This document shows positions 29,557 to 41,060 of a stretch of DNA of 64,000 bases, one piece after another. Each line of letters opens with the position of its first letter. The first letter of the stretch is position 1. The notes under the pieces are model-generated. The model was given only the letters and a program-made list of their open reading frames with translations, was not told the origin of the DNA and made no database searches. A program made the position numbers and the translations under genes. The stretch is from Closterium sp. NIES-65 (lineage: Eukaryota > Streptophyta > Zygnematophyceae > Desmidiales > Closteriaceae). The stretch spans positions 1,612,001-1,676,000 of the forward strand of contig CANXME010002127.1 of the NCBI GenBank assembly GCA_948144175.1, in the 5' to 3' direction.

Positions 29557-29919
29557 CTTGAGCAACACAGCTGATCTCTCCAAATTGCACAAATCCCACG
29601 TCGCACAGACATGTGGGTGCCAAGCTAGCTCCCTCTGGATAGCACACCTTATGTCCACCACACGCAGCAGCAGCACCAGCAGCAGAGGAGACGCCACAGA
29701 ATGCATTGCATGCTGCCTCCTGCCGTTGCGGTACCAGGGCACAGCCAAGCGGCAGCGTGAAGCAGTTGGCATCCAAAGAAAGAGGCTGGCATCCCCCGTC
29801 GGGCAGAGGGCCCGAGAGGTAGTTGCTGGAGAGATCCAGGGTGCGTGCAGCAAGAGGCATGACTGCAGGTCCTGTGAGGTAGTTGTGGGAGAGGTCGCTG
29901 CAGTGGGGTGGGGCAGGTG
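29557..29919 (-). CDS. LRR cap and Cys-rich exon (mosaic gene)
   Basis: Acceptor CTCCCAG, donor GTAGGG. It reads CSDLSHNYLTGPAVMPL, RTLDLSSNYLSGPLPDGG (LRR consensus LxLSxNxLxGxLP), then a stretch with about ten cysteines including CNAFCGV, CGGHKVCYPEG and CLCDVGFVQFGEISC. It ends in phase 1, matching the lectin exon. This looks like the end of an extracellular LRR array followed by an EGF-like cap. Confidence 0.7.
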
Positions 29920-30659
29920 CTGGGAGAAAGACACATGGGGATCAACTCATTGCATCCAGACTTGAAAAAGTGGTTTTCAGGAAGGGAAGGTGTGAGGGGT
30001 TGTTGAATAGCATGTGTATGGATGATGTGTGGGGAGAAGATGACGGACACGTGAAGGCATAAAAAGGAAAACAAGGAGTATGAGAAGCGGAGCAGAGGGG
30101 GAACAGGAGGTAAATGAGGAGGGAGCAGGCAAAATCCATATAATCGAATTGACGCATTGACATGAAGATGAAGAAGAGACATATCAGGAAATGGTGGGCT
30201 GAGTTGGGGGAAGTATGATGTGAAGAGAGACGAGATGAGGAAGCACCCCAAAGAATGTCGAGGTGGAGATTTTTGAAGGCCGCAAGCATGGCAACCATGA
30301 GCAATCACGTGGTGATGTTGAAGTCAGTTTCCACAAAAAAACCATAGTGCATGCTTGGTTGGCACGTCCCACAATCAATCACCTGGATTCCAAGTGGCGC
30401 ACATTCATTCATTTAGTTCTGGTTAGTGTTTGGTGTTCATTACCCTCACTTGAATACTTCCACCTCTCTGCTTAAGATTTTTTTTTGTTTTCCTGATCTT
30501 TGTGACTAAAGACCATGCCTCGCACGGCTGGTTGCTGTTGGCTTGCTCACAGCACAGTTTCGAGAAAACAGCAAGCATGGGTGCGTGACTTGCCGAGTGC
30601 AAACGAGAAGGAGAATGCCAGAGCATGCGGAAAGGAGTGAGGAAGTGTGTCGGTCGTAC
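29920..30659. other. Intronic sequence of the mosaic gene
   Basis: No further LRR exon was found by eye, although the phases of the flanking exons (2 versus 1) do not match directly, so a short exon may have been missed here. Confidence 0.35.
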
Positions 30660-30731
30660 AAGTATGTGAGCTGTGTGAGCTTGGTGAGAGTGCTCGGTAT
30701 GCTCCCATACAGCTCGTTGAAGGCGAGAGAC
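30660..30731 (-). CDS. 72-bp LRR exon (mosaic gene)
   Basis: Exactly 72 bp between acceptor GCCATCAG and donor GTACGA, phase 2 at both ends, reading SLAFNELYGSIPSTLTKLTQ then LTYL. A 72-bp phase-2 exon encoding one 24-residue LRR is the standard architecture of plant LRR receptor genes. Confidence 0.75.
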
Positions 30732-30892
30732 CTGATGGCCATGGCGGGGAGACGGAAAGATTTTAGAGGAGGGCGACCGGGAATATAGAAGGGGAGAATG
30801 AGGAGGGATGGAGACCAGGTTGGATAGGTGAGCGAGACATAAATCTTGGCTAGAGTCGTGGTGGTGATATAGAAGAATGGTGCAATACTCAC

Positions 30893-31603
30893 ATGCTAAA
30901 TTGACACGCTAGATTTACTTGCTATATTTTCTTACTACATTCACGTGCTGGATTCACTTGCTAAATTTACATGCTACATTCAGTTGCTAGATTCACTCGC
31001 TATATGTACTTCTAGATTCACGTGCTTGACTCAGTTACTAAATTCGCTTACTAGATTCACTTGCTAGACTTTCTCGCTAAATTCACTTGCTAGATTCACT
31101 CACTAGATTCACTTTCACTCGGTATAGTGGCTTAGAGTCATGTGCTGGATTCAGTTGCTTAATTCACCTTTCTAGGCTCAATTTCTAGATTCACTTGCTG
31201 GATTCACTTCCTAAATCCACTTGCTATGTTTAATTTAATTATGTGCTGGATTCACTAGCTTAAACCCCTTACCAGCTTCACTTGCTAGATTCACTCGCTA
31301 AATTCACTTGCTAGATTCACTCAGTAGATTCACTTTCACTCGGTATAGTGGCTTAGAGTCATGTGCTGGATTCAGTTGCTCAATTCCCCTTTCTAGACTC
31401 AATAGCTAGATTCACTCGCTGGATTCACTTCCTAAATCCACTTGCTTTGTTTACTTTAATTCTGTGCTGGATTCACTAGCTTAAACCCCTTACTAGCTTC
31501 ACTTTCTAGATTAACTCGCTAAATTCACTTGCTACATTCACTCGCTAAATTCACTTGCTAGATTAGCTCGGTAGATTAACTTGCTAGATTGACTTGCTGC
31601 CTG
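30893..31603. repeat. 13-bp minisatellite TTCACTTGCTAGA with higher-order structure
   Basis: Degenerate copies of ATTCACTTGCTAG / ATTCACTCGCTAA fill about 700 bp. A longer block containing CACTTTCACTCGGTATAGTG and GGCTTAGAGTCATGTGCTGG recurs about 221 bp apart (near 31110 and 31331), so the array has a higher-order repeat. It lies in an intron of the mosaic gene. Confidence 0.9.
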
Positions 31604-32022
31604 TTGGAAGTGTCTCCGGTGGTACTCAGCACACGAGGTTCACGCTAACGCCATAACACAAAGCACCAAGAAGCCACACAGGTGGTTGCATGTTAGATGC
31701 ATTTCGCAAAGACATGATTTCCTATAATTGCCATGGATTGAGAATCGACACTACAACTACGAAGAGCAGGGTGCTAGGGCCATGCTAGTTTCAAGGAAAC
31801 GAAAGAAAACAGTACCATTCTTTTCCAGAATTGCAGCCGCATGTAAGCTCACAGGTAGCGTAGTTGGGATAGTTCCCCAAGAGAGTCAGGAATCCTCCCA
31901 CTCATACGATTGTCATGAAAGGACCTGTGAAGTGCACGTGCACATACAAGTTACAGAGAGGGGACGCATGAAGGACACTGTTCTGGTAGCATACCCAACA
32001 CAACAAACACATGCATACAACG
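31604..32022. other. No feature recognised
   Basis: Unique-looking intron sequence between the minisatellite and the hAT element. The open frame at 31728-32033 has no recognisable domain. Confidence 0.35.
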
Positions 32023-32675
32023 CACTACAGTAGACATGAGCAACGAGACGAGTCAAATATTTTACTCGACTCGTATTCGTTACTCGGTTTGGGCGACTAA
32101 CACGGCTGTTTCTGAGAAATTACTCGATTTTGTTGAGTCGAGTATTTCTCGTCAGAAGTAGAATTACTCGTGAGCACACGAGTTCTCGGCGGGTATCAAT
32201 GTTCTCAAATAAACGAATACTCGAAAATTAACGAGTATTGGATTACAAGATTTCGACACTGGCAGAGGGAGGGGGGGGGGGGGAGGGGGGGGGAGGGCGG
32301 GGAGATTTGTGAAATTTGTGTTTCTAGATCTGTTTCCCGCTAGACCAGCCAACACACATTGTGTTTGCAGATCAATTACCACCTCGAGCTGCCAACAAAC
32401 CCTTGTGTTTGCAGATCAGTTTCCTCCGCGATCCGCGAACACACCTTTGTGTTTGCAGGTCAGTTTTCGCCTAGATCTGATATAGTTACTACTCGATCTG
32501 CAAGACACAAGCTTCTGTTTTGATGTAATCTAGCCTCAAGTCTAGCACGCGCACGCCAATGTGCGCACCATACCCTTGCGTACCTTCATTTAATCTTACC
32601 TTAGTGTGAAGGTACTTATCCCAAAGATCGCCCCATTTCCTCTACCGAGGTTACTTATATCAATCAACCATCGAC

Positions 32676-33128
32676 ATGGAACATCTCCATTGGCGATCGA
32701 TGGGCTGCACGAAGGAGGCTGCGGGGCGAGGCCCTCGTGGTCATGGCGGGCACGGCGTTGATGGGCGAGCAGACGTAGGTGGACAGGTGGGGATGCCCAC
32801 GAGTGCGGAGCAACGGCGGCGACTTAAGGGCATTGCGGACATTGAGCGAGCCACGGTTGCCACCGCAGCAAGGGTGCGGGGTGTTGGTGGATCCCAGCAC
32901 ACCGCCGCAAAAAACGCCGCCGTCGCTCCCATGGTGCAAGGCGCAGCGCAGAGAAGGTTTTTCCTCGAGCTCGCTACATTAATTGGCTACTCGATCAAGC
33001 GGGCTGCGGCTTTTGAGGAGGAGCAGAGAACCCTTTACCACGGGAAGCCCATGCTCAAGATGAAGCGGTACAAAGAGGTTTGCTGGGGATCCAGTCACGC
33101 GATGATCATCCGAGTGCGAGGCAATTGA
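32676..33128 (+). CDS. Possible N-terminal exon of the hAT transposase
   Basis: A 150-codon frame within the hAT element, upstream of the copia insertion. It has a Gly/Arg-rich start and then RRFFLELATLIGYSIKRAAA and EEEQRTLYHGKPMLKMKRYK. I do not see a BED finger. Position and strand fit the N-terminus of the transposase; sequence similarity does not prove it. Confidence 0.35.
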   Translation: MEHLHWRSMGCTKEAAGRGPRGHGGHGVDGRADVGGQVGMPTSAEQRRRLKGIADIERATVATAARVRGVGGSQHTAAKNAAVAPMVQGAAQRRFFLELATLIGYSIKRAAAFEEEQRTLYHGKPMLKMKRYKEVCWGSSHAMIIRVRGN

Positions 33129-33192
33129 CACTTTCGTGCGCCATGGTGTGGTGAGTGTTGGATGCCTAGATTTCACGCTATTAGGGATATCC

Positions 33193-33318
33193 TGTCAGGC
33201 ATATATGCTATAGTCTGTGTAGGCTGTAGTGGGGCAGTTCATATGGGGTACAACACTTTAGGGTTTACTACTTGTACTCCTCATTCAGCTCAATGCATCC
33301 ATTCCTCGTTTCTTATCA
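33193..33318 (+). repeat. 5' LTR (126 bp)
   Basis: Identical in length to 40349-40474 with only a few differences. Contains TAGGCTGTAGTGGGGCAG. Confidence 0.92.
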
Positions 33319-33399
33319 TGGTATCGAGCAGGTTCCCTAATGGGAATGATTCCTAGGGCCCACCACGATATTTTTTTCCTGCCCGGAGCGCGCTTCCCT

Positions 33400-34345
33400 C
33401 CTGCCCGAGTCGCGCTCTCTGTGCCCTCCCTACCGTCGCGCCCACTCACGGCCCCTTACGCCGCCCTTACGGCCACTCGCGCTGCCCTTTACGGCCCCTC
33501 ACGCTGCCCTCTACGGCCCCTCGCGCCGCCCTTACGGCCCCTTACGGTCCACCCCCGCGACGCCCGTCGGCTCCCCTCGCGGCGCCCTTACGGCCCCTTA
33601 CGGCCTCGTCGCCGCCCCGTCTAGGCCCCTTACGGCCCCGTCGCCGCCCCGTCTAGGCCCCTTACGGCCCCGTCGCCGCCCCGTCTAGGCCCCTTACGGC
33701 CCCGTAGCGGCCCCGTCTAGGCCTCTTGCGGCCCCGTCTAGGCCCCGTGCGGCCCCTCTACGGCCCCGTCTAGGCCCCTTGCGGCCCCTCTGCGGCCCCG
33801 TTGCGGCCCCTCTGCGGCCCCGACGCTGCCACCTGCGGCCCCGTCGCCGTCACCTGCGGCCCCGTCGCCGTCACCTGCGGCCACCCCGCCGCCACCTGCG
33901 GCCCCGTCGCCACCATCTGCGGCCCCGTCGCCGCCAACTGCAGCCACGCAACCGCCACCTGCGGCCTCGCCACCACCTGCGGCCCCGTCGCCGTCACCTG
34001 CTGCCCCGTCGCCCTCCCCTAGCGGCCACGTCGCCGCCTCTACCGGCCCAGCGACCGAGCCGCCGAGCAGCCAAGCAGCCGAGCCGCCCAGCAGCCGCAC
34101 CGCCCAGCAGCCGAGCCGCCTACCTGCCGAGCAGCCGAGCCGCCCTGCAGCCGAGCCGCCCAGCAGCCGAGCCGCCCACCTGCCGAGCAGCTGAGCCGCC
34201 CAGCAGCCGAGCCGCCCAGCACCCGAGCCATCGAGCAGCCGAGCCGCCCACCAGCCGAGCCGCCCACCAGCCGAGCCGCCGAGCCGCCCAGCAGCCGAGC
34301 CGCCCAGCAGCCGAGCCGCACAGCCGCCGAGCCGGCGAGCCGCCC
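33400..34345 (+). repeat. Tandem repeats in the copia leader
   Basis: Between primer-binding site and gag there are three families in a row: CCCTTACGGCCCCGTCGCCG-type units of about 31 bp (33510-33790), GCCACCTGCGGCCCCGTCGCC-like units (shorter variants, 33830-34020), and CAGCCGAGCCGCCCAGCAG units (34050-34340). Long Pro/Arg/Ala or Gly/Ala frames here on both strands are repeat artefacts. Confidence 0.85.
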
Positions 34346-34405
34346 TACTGTCGATCCGCTGCTGTTCCTACTCGTGAGCTCACTCCCTACTAGGCCCTTG
34401 CAGTC

Positions 34406-35493
34406 ATGGCTACCCCCAGTGTCCTTACTTTTGATGCTGAAGGCCATGCCGTTGACTTTGAGGTCTGGGTCGATGACCTCCAGCTGTTCCTCCAGTGCGA
34501 TAGGGCAGACGGCTTCTCTCTGTTTGACCTCACCTCTGGTGCCTCCCCTGCCCCGCCTGCTACTGCTAACAGCACTGTTCGCTCACAGTGGGCGACACGC
34601 GATGCTGCTGCCCGTCTTGCTGTGCGTCGCCACTTACCGACCACTGAGCGTGCACACTTTAGCCAGTACAAGAGTGCTAAGACCTTGTACGACACTGTAG
34701 TTGCACGCTACTCTTCCCCTGCCACTGCTGCACTGAGCCGCCTCATGCTACCGTACCTCTTCCTTGACCTTGCTGCCTTTCCCACAGTCGCTGACCTCAT
34801 TACGCACCTCCGCACTAGTGACACTCGCTACCGCGCTGCGCTTCCTGCTGAGTTCTGCGCCAAGAACCCCCCCCCCCCCCCCCCATGTACATCACCCTCT
34901 ACTACATAGTCACCCGGCTCCCTGACTCTCTCCGCGTAGTCAGGGACCACTTCCTCTCAGTTTGCCCCACCACTCTCACCGTTGACCTCCTCGAGAAGGG
35001 CCTCCTAGCTATAGAGAAGAGCATAGTCGCTGTAGGAGCCTCTCGTGGTGACCCTCGCACCCCCGTCTTTGAGCGGTGTTCCCCCTCCCCCCTCTTGCCC
35101 TCTGTTGCTTCTGCTGCTGCGGCCGACCTCGTTGGTTTTGAGTCGGTCGGCGCTGTGTCTGCCCCTAGCGGGAGACGCCGCCCCGGCAAGGGCAAGGGGG
35201 GCATGGGCACAGGAGGGACTAGCGGGGGCGGTGGAGGTAGTGGTGGAGGTAGTGGAGGGGGTGGGGGTGGTGGTGGGAGTGGTGGCGAGGGTGGCGGCCG
35301 CGGCGGCAGCAGTGGAGGCGGAGGAGGCGGCGGTGGTGGCGGAGGGAGCGGAGGCGGCGGAGGTGGCGGAGGAGGCGGAGGTGGAGGGCGGTGGTGGAGC
35401 GGGTCGCGACTCTGCGTAGAGGAGTGGGTCAGGTGGTGGTCCGCGCCAGGAGCAGCGGAGTGGTGTGACTCTGTCCCCTCAGCAGCTTCCTGA
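34406..35493 (+). pseudogene. Copia gag, frameshifted at a C-run
   Basis: Starts FDAEGHAVDFEVWVDDLQLF and includes AHFSQYKSAKTLYDTVVARY, matching copia gag. At 34867-34884 a run of 18 C shifts the frame; the sense frame resumes at 34885 as MYITLYYIVTRLPDSLRVVR. A Gly-rich tract follows (35210-35390). The shift is most simply explained by slippage in the C-run. Confidence 0.85.
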
Positions 35494-38344
35494 GTGGTAC
35501 GCTGCGCGTCAGCGCGGTGGGGGTACTGGTCCCTGCACTTACGTCCTCCGTACCGGCGACCGAGCTGGTGAGCAGTGCGAGGGCCCGCACTCCGCCCAGC
35601 GCTGCTTCGATCGCCTGACAGACGCGTGGCGTCGCCAGTTCCGTGAGGCGTCAGAGATCCCTCGCTGGGGAGATCTGTCTAGGGCGAGGGTTGCCATCTT
35701 TGATCTTGACTATGATGCTATCCTTGCTGCCATGTATTCTGTGACTACTTGTGTTGAGGGTGACTGTTACCTGTGTGTACCGCCTGACCCGGGCATTGAG
35801 GCCACTGCTCTATGTGCTGGTGAGGCTGCTGCTCTAGGTGCTAGTGCGTCTGCTGCCCCAGGTGCTAGTGCGTCTGCTGCCCCAGGTGGTGGTGAGTCTG
35901 CTCTCTCAGGCACTACGTCGGCTCAGGCCTTACACACCTTCACCCTTGACTCGGGTGCGTCCCGCTCCTTCTTTCGAGACCGCACCACTCTTACGCCGCT
36001 CAGTCGGCCGGTTGCAGTCTCCCTGGCGGACCCCTCTGGGGGTCTTGTCCTTGCTAGCTTCTCCACTGTCTTACTGTGCCCGGCAGCCCCCTCTGGCACC
36101 CTGTCAGGTCTCTACCTCCCCTTGTTCTCTACGAACTTGGTGAGTGGAGCGGACCTACAGGATAGAGGGGTTGACCAGTTCACTCCTGCGAGTCAGCGGG
36201 TGACCCACTGCACGTGTGCTCGAACAGGCCGTCACTTGGCCACGTTCACCCGTCGGCCAGGGTCGAGTCTGTACACCCTTACTACTGAGTCTCCTCCGGC
36301 TGCTGAGTCTGGCCAGGTAGCTGCGTCGAGTCAGGTGTTTGCTGCAGCGTCCAGGTCTGGTCCTGCGTCTGCTCCCTGCTCGTGTCGTCTCCTGTCCCAC
36401 CAGACTCTCCTGTGGCACTACCGCCTTGGTCAATCCTCCGTGCCTCGTCTCCGAGGCATGGCCTCCCATGTCCTTGTCTCTGGTCTCCCCCGATCTCTCC
36501 ATCCCCTACCTCTGGGGCCTGCCCCTACCTGCGTCCCCTGCGTCGAGGGGCGACAGCGCGCCGGCCCTCACTCCTCCGAGTTTCCTCCGACAGAGGCTCC
36601 GCTGGAGACTCTCCACATGGACGTGTGGGGCCCCGCCCGCGTCCGTGGACAGGGACACGAGCGTTACTTCCTGTTGGTGGTTGACGACTACTCGCGTTAC
36701 ACCACAGTCTTCCCCTTGCGCAGCAAGGGTGACGTCACTGGAGTGTTGATCGACTGGATCCGCGCAGCTCGTCTCCAGCACAGAGAGAGTTTCGGCTCGG
36801 ACTTTCCTGTTCTGCGTCTGCACTCGGACAGAGGCGGGGAGTTTTCCTCTACCCATCTGGGAGCCTTCTGTCGGGCACAGGGCATCCGCCAGACCTTCAC
36901 GCTTCCGACCTCTCCACAGCAAAATGGGATTGCTGAGCGCCGCATTGGCATGGTCATGGACGTCGCCCGTACGTCCATGATCCATGCAGCTGCCCCCCAT
37001 TTTCTGTGGCCGTTTGCGGTTCAGTACGCAGCGCATCAGCTCAACCTTCAGCCCCGGGTCTCCTTGCCAGAGACCTCCCCCACCTTGCGGTGGACGGGGA
37101 AGGTTGGCGATGCGTCTGCGTTTCGGGTCTGGGGATCTCGGGCGTTTGTCCGCGACTTGTTTGCGAACAAGCTGTCCCCCCGTGCTGTTCCCTGCGTCTT
37201 CCTTGGCTTACCCCCTGACGCGCCTGGTTGGCAGTTGTACCACCCCACCTCGCGCCGTGTTCTGTCCTCCCAAGATGTCACCTTTCACGAGGCGGTGCCT
37301 TACTACCGTCTCTTCCCCTACCGCACTGCGACCCTCCCTCCACCGCCGCTCTTCCTTGCGCCAGGTCCTCCCCCGGTAGACCCTCTCCCCCCTCAGGATC
37401 CTGCCCCGTCAGGTGTGTCCCAGGTAGACGCAGTCGAGACTATCGAGGTAGCTGTTGACTCTGGTGGTGCTAGAGGTGTTGAGCCTGCGGGTGCCGGGTC
37501 TGGAGGTGCTGAGCCTACGGGTGCTGAGTCTGGGGGTGCTGAGCCTGGGGGTGTTGAGACTGGGGGTGCTGAGCCTGGGGGTGCTGAGTGTGGGGGTGCG
37601 GAGCCTAGGGGTGCGGAGCCTGGGGGTGCGGAGCCTGGGGGCGCTGGGTCTGTTCGTGTGGCCGCCGGGGGTGCTTCGTCGAGGCGGGAGCCACTCTCTC
37701 CGCAGGAGCTGCGCGAATGGTTTGCCTGGCGCTGGAGTCGTGCTGCTGGAGCTGGAAGCACTACTGTTGCTGCTGGTTCTGGAGGTGCTCGTACTGGCGG
37801 TACTAGAGCTGCTGGGATTGGGGGTGCTGCTGGAGCTGCTGGAGTTGGTCCTGCTGGAGCTGCTGGCGGTGCTGGAGCTGCCGGTCCTACTGGAGTTGGT
37901 ACTACTGGAGCTGCTGGAGCTGGAGCTACTGGGGGTGTTGGCGCTGGTGTTTCCGCTGACGCCGGTGTGTCTGAGGGTGCTGGAGCTGACGCTGTTGGAG
38001 CTGGAGGTGCGGCTGGCGCTGGTGCTGCTGCTTGGGGTACTGGTGCCGTCAATGCTGGTTCTGGAGGCGCTACGCGGCCGAGGTCGTACTTCGTTCCGCT
38101 TCTTGAGCAGATTCTTGGTCTCCCGCCCTCTACTGGTCCTGCTCCTCCCTTAGAGTATCTCTTCCACTGCGTCCTTCCACTGCTCCTCTGCGTGTCCCGT
38201 TGCCATCTCCTCCAGAGTCCTCTCTTCCTCTTCTTACTGACCCTGAGTCTGACTCTCTTCGTGCTGCCAGTCCTACTGTCACGCGTCTCCTGGCCACTGT
38301 TGTCACTGACCCTTCCTTTGAGTCCACTGTTGCGTCTGCCTTAG
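35465..38344 (+). pseudogene. Copia gag end, protease and integrase
   Basis: A 959-codon frame. It begins with an expanded Cys/His knuckle (CTYVLRTGDRAGEQCEGPHS then AQRC), then the protease FTLDSGASRSFF, the pre-integrase LLWHYRLGQSSVPRLRGMA and the finger CVPCVEGRQ. The integrase triad is D in MDVWGPARV, D in LHSDRGGEF and E in QQNGIAERR. After SRRVLSSQDVTFHE come a Pro-rich linker, a GGAEPGGAE repeat and a Gly/Ala-rich tract. From about 38150 the sense frame shifts, so the C-terminal part of this ORF is out of frame. Confidence 0.87.
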
Positions 38345-40089
38345 CGGCTGAGCTTGTGGACTTCACTGCTCGCTGTCGTCTAGACTACGCCACTATTCTT
38401 GTTGCTGTGTCCGAGTCTGTCTGTCCTCCGTCCATCGGGGGTGGGTGTGCTCTTAGCACGGACGTCCTTGAGGACAGGCAGGAGGAGTTCCAGTGTTTTG
38501 CCGCTGCTTTGCGTCATCTCGTGTCCACGCTGATTGCCCCTGAGGGAGACCCGAATGCACCAAACATCCCGACTCCTCGATCGTACGCTGAGGCGTCGAG
38601 GGTCCCTACTCCTCTCAGTGGGAGTCAGCCATGGACGCAGAGATGGCTTCCTGGAAGTCCACAGGCACCTACGTCGACGAGGTTCCCCCACCTGGGGCGA
38701 ACATCGTCAGTGGCATGTGGACTTTCAGGGTGAAGCGGCCGCCGGGTTCTCCGCCTGTCTTCAAGGCGCGTTACGTGGCTCGAGGCTTCAGTCACCGGCA
38801 GGGAGTTGACTACTTTCAGACCTTCTCTCCCACCCCGAAGATGACCACTCTTCAGGTGCTGCTGCACATAGCCGCTCAGCGCGACTACGAGCTTCACTCT
38901 CTTGACTTCAGCACAGCTTTCTTGCAGGGCAGCTTGCACGAGGAGATCTGGCTGCGCCGCCCACCTGGCTTCACTGGGTCGTTTCCTCCTGGTACCCAGT
39001 GGAGCCTCAGGCGGCCAGTCTACGGTCTCCGCCAGGCGCCCCGTGAGTGGCACGACACACTGAGGACTACACTTGCGGCTCTTGGGTTTGCTCCTTCTAC
39101 AGCCGACCCGTCGCTATTTCTGCGCACCGACACCTCTTTGCCGCCGTTCTACATCCTCGTGTACGTCAACGACTTGGTCTTTGCCACTGCTGACATTGCT
39201 GGACTCGCCCACGTGAAGTCCGAGCTGCAGAAGAGACACACGTGCACAGACCTGGGTGAACTGCGCAGCTACCTTGGCTTGCAGATCACCCGGGACAGAG
39301 CACAGCGCACCATTACCCTGACTGAGTCACACATGGTGCAGCAGGTTCTTCAGCGCTTCGGCTTCACGTACTCCTTGCCTCAGGCCACTCCTTTGTCTAC
39401 TCGCCACTCGCTCTCAGCTCTGCCTTCGGATGAGTCCGTAGAGCCGAGTGGCCCGTACCCAGAGCTTGTTGGCTGCCTCATGTACCTGATGACCTGTACA
39501 CGACCTGACCTTGCATACCCTCTTAGCATCTTGGCACGCTATGTTGTCCTGGGAGACACCGACCAGAGCACATGGCTACAGCGAAGAGGGTGTTGCGCTA
39601 CGTGTGAAGTACGTCGGGCATGGGGCTAGTGCTTGGAGGGCGACGTCGAGTGGTCCTCACAGGTCACGCAGACGCTTCTTGGGCTGACGACCAGCCGACA
39701 CAGCGGTCATGACAGGGTTACACCTTCAGCCTTGGCTCCGGCTCTGTTTCGTGGCGGTCTACCCGCTCGTCTTCTGTTCTCACCTCTAGCTGTGAGGCTG
39801 AGATCTCGTCTTCTGTGCTCGCCATGGCTGCACAGGAGCTACGCTGGCTCACCTACCTGCTGACTGACCTAGGAGAGCCGCCTCGTTCTCCTCCAGTTCT
39901 GTACGTAGACAACAAGGCCATGCTGGCCTTGTGTCGGGAGCACAGACTGGAGCACAGAACGAAGCACATTGCTCTTCGCTACTTCCTAGCTCGTGAGGTG
40001 CAGTAGTGTGGTCAGCTCCGCCTCACCTACGTGGCCTCTGAGGCCAACACTGCTGATATCTTTACCAAGGCCCTTCCGCCTTGTGATCA
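38200..40089 (+). pseudogene. Copia RT and RNase H
   Basis: The linker frame (38200-38700) passes into the RT frame at 38631: GMWTFRVKRPPGSPPVFKAR, HSLDFSTAFLQGSLHEEIW and VYGLRQAPREWHDTL. The catalytic box reads LVYVNDLVFA, that is YVND instead of YVDD. The RNase H region changes frame near 39600 and continues at 39815 (AAQELRWLTYLLTDLG, VLYVDNKAMLALCREH). TAG at 40004 replaces a Gln codon present in the related copy at 2.6 kb. The end is ASEANTADIFTKALPP. Confidence 0.85.
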
Positions 40090-40348
40090 TCAGCGCTTCT
40101 GTGCTATGCTAGGTCTTGTGCCTACTTGGCCTCACTTGCTCACTTCTTGACCTTGTTTGTAGTGTACTCTTTCTATACCTGCACTTGCTTGTTTACCTTC
40201 AGATATATGATCTTGCATGTGAACTGGCCTTGTGGCCTTGCTCTTGTGCTTGGACTGTGTGGTGACGTTGTGATCCACCCTGAGCTTGCTTTGCTTTGCT
40301 TGACTGGTCTTGTGACCCCTTGTTCTCCCCCACTTGCCTATGGGGGTG

Positions 40349-40474
40349 TGTCAGGCATATATGCTATAGTCTGTGTAGGCTGTAGTGGGGCAGTTTATAT
40401 GGGGTACAACACTTTAGGGTTTACTACTTGTACTCCTCATTCTGCTCAATGCATCCATTCCTCGTTTCTTATCA
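40349..40474 (+). repeat. 3' LTR (126 bp)
   Basis: Pair of 33193-33318, followed by the duplicated target TATCC. Confidence 0.92.
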
Positions 40475-41060
40475 TATCCGTGATGGTAAGAGCTCCTCTG
40501 TGTTCCTGGTAAGCAACGTGTATTCCACCATGACCGTCAGACACTCCCCTCCACTTGATATATTTCAGCCCTCTCTCAACCAACACAATTGCCATGGGTG
40601 GGGGGCCACCACTCCTGCATAAAAGGAGCATGATTCCGCGCTCCGGATCATTCCGCAACAGTGGCAGGCACTAGATGAGCTCGCGGCCTTTCTCCGTCCC
40701 TTCAACACCATGACACTTGCGGTTGAGGGGTCTCTTTACCCTACGGTCAACTGCGTGGTGCCGTAGTTCAACAGCCTCATGAACAAGCTGGAGAAACTGC
40801 AGAACGACCCCCCCCCCCCCCGCCCAAGAGTTCATTGATGCGTGCATGAAGGCAGCAATGCCGAAGCTACAGGAGTAGTACGCGTCCAGCATCAACAGCT
40901 GAGCATCGCAATATTCCTTGATCCCACATTCAAGCTCGGTTACTCCGATCTGCCCAGGGCTGAAGCTGAGGCAAGGGCGAGCACACAAGGTTGGAGCTGT
41001 ACACGACCCTGGTGTGCGGGATACCATGCCAAGGAGAGGGAGGGGGGAGGGGGAGGGGGG

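Larger units (their letters stand above)
33193..40474 (+). mobile_element. Full-length Ty1/copia with 126-bp LTRs, TSD TATCC
   Basis: LTRs at 33193-33318 and 40349-40474 (126 bp each, TGTCAGGCATATATG...TTCTTATCA) are nearly identical. TATCC flanks both sides (33188-33192, 40475-40479). The primer-binding site TGGTATCGAGC starts at 33319, and a purine tract TATGGGGGTG precedes the 3' LTR. Near-identical LTRs and an exact target duplication point to a fairly recent insertion into the hAT element. The coding region has frame changes in gag (C-run), at the gag/pol border, near 38150 and after 39600, plus a TAG at 40004, so it is not autonomous as read. Confidence 0.93.

Noticed and set aside
33779..34393. 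204-codon Arg/Pro/Ala ORF
   Set aside because: Tandem repeat artefact in the copia leader; minus-strand Gly/Ala ORFs mirror it.
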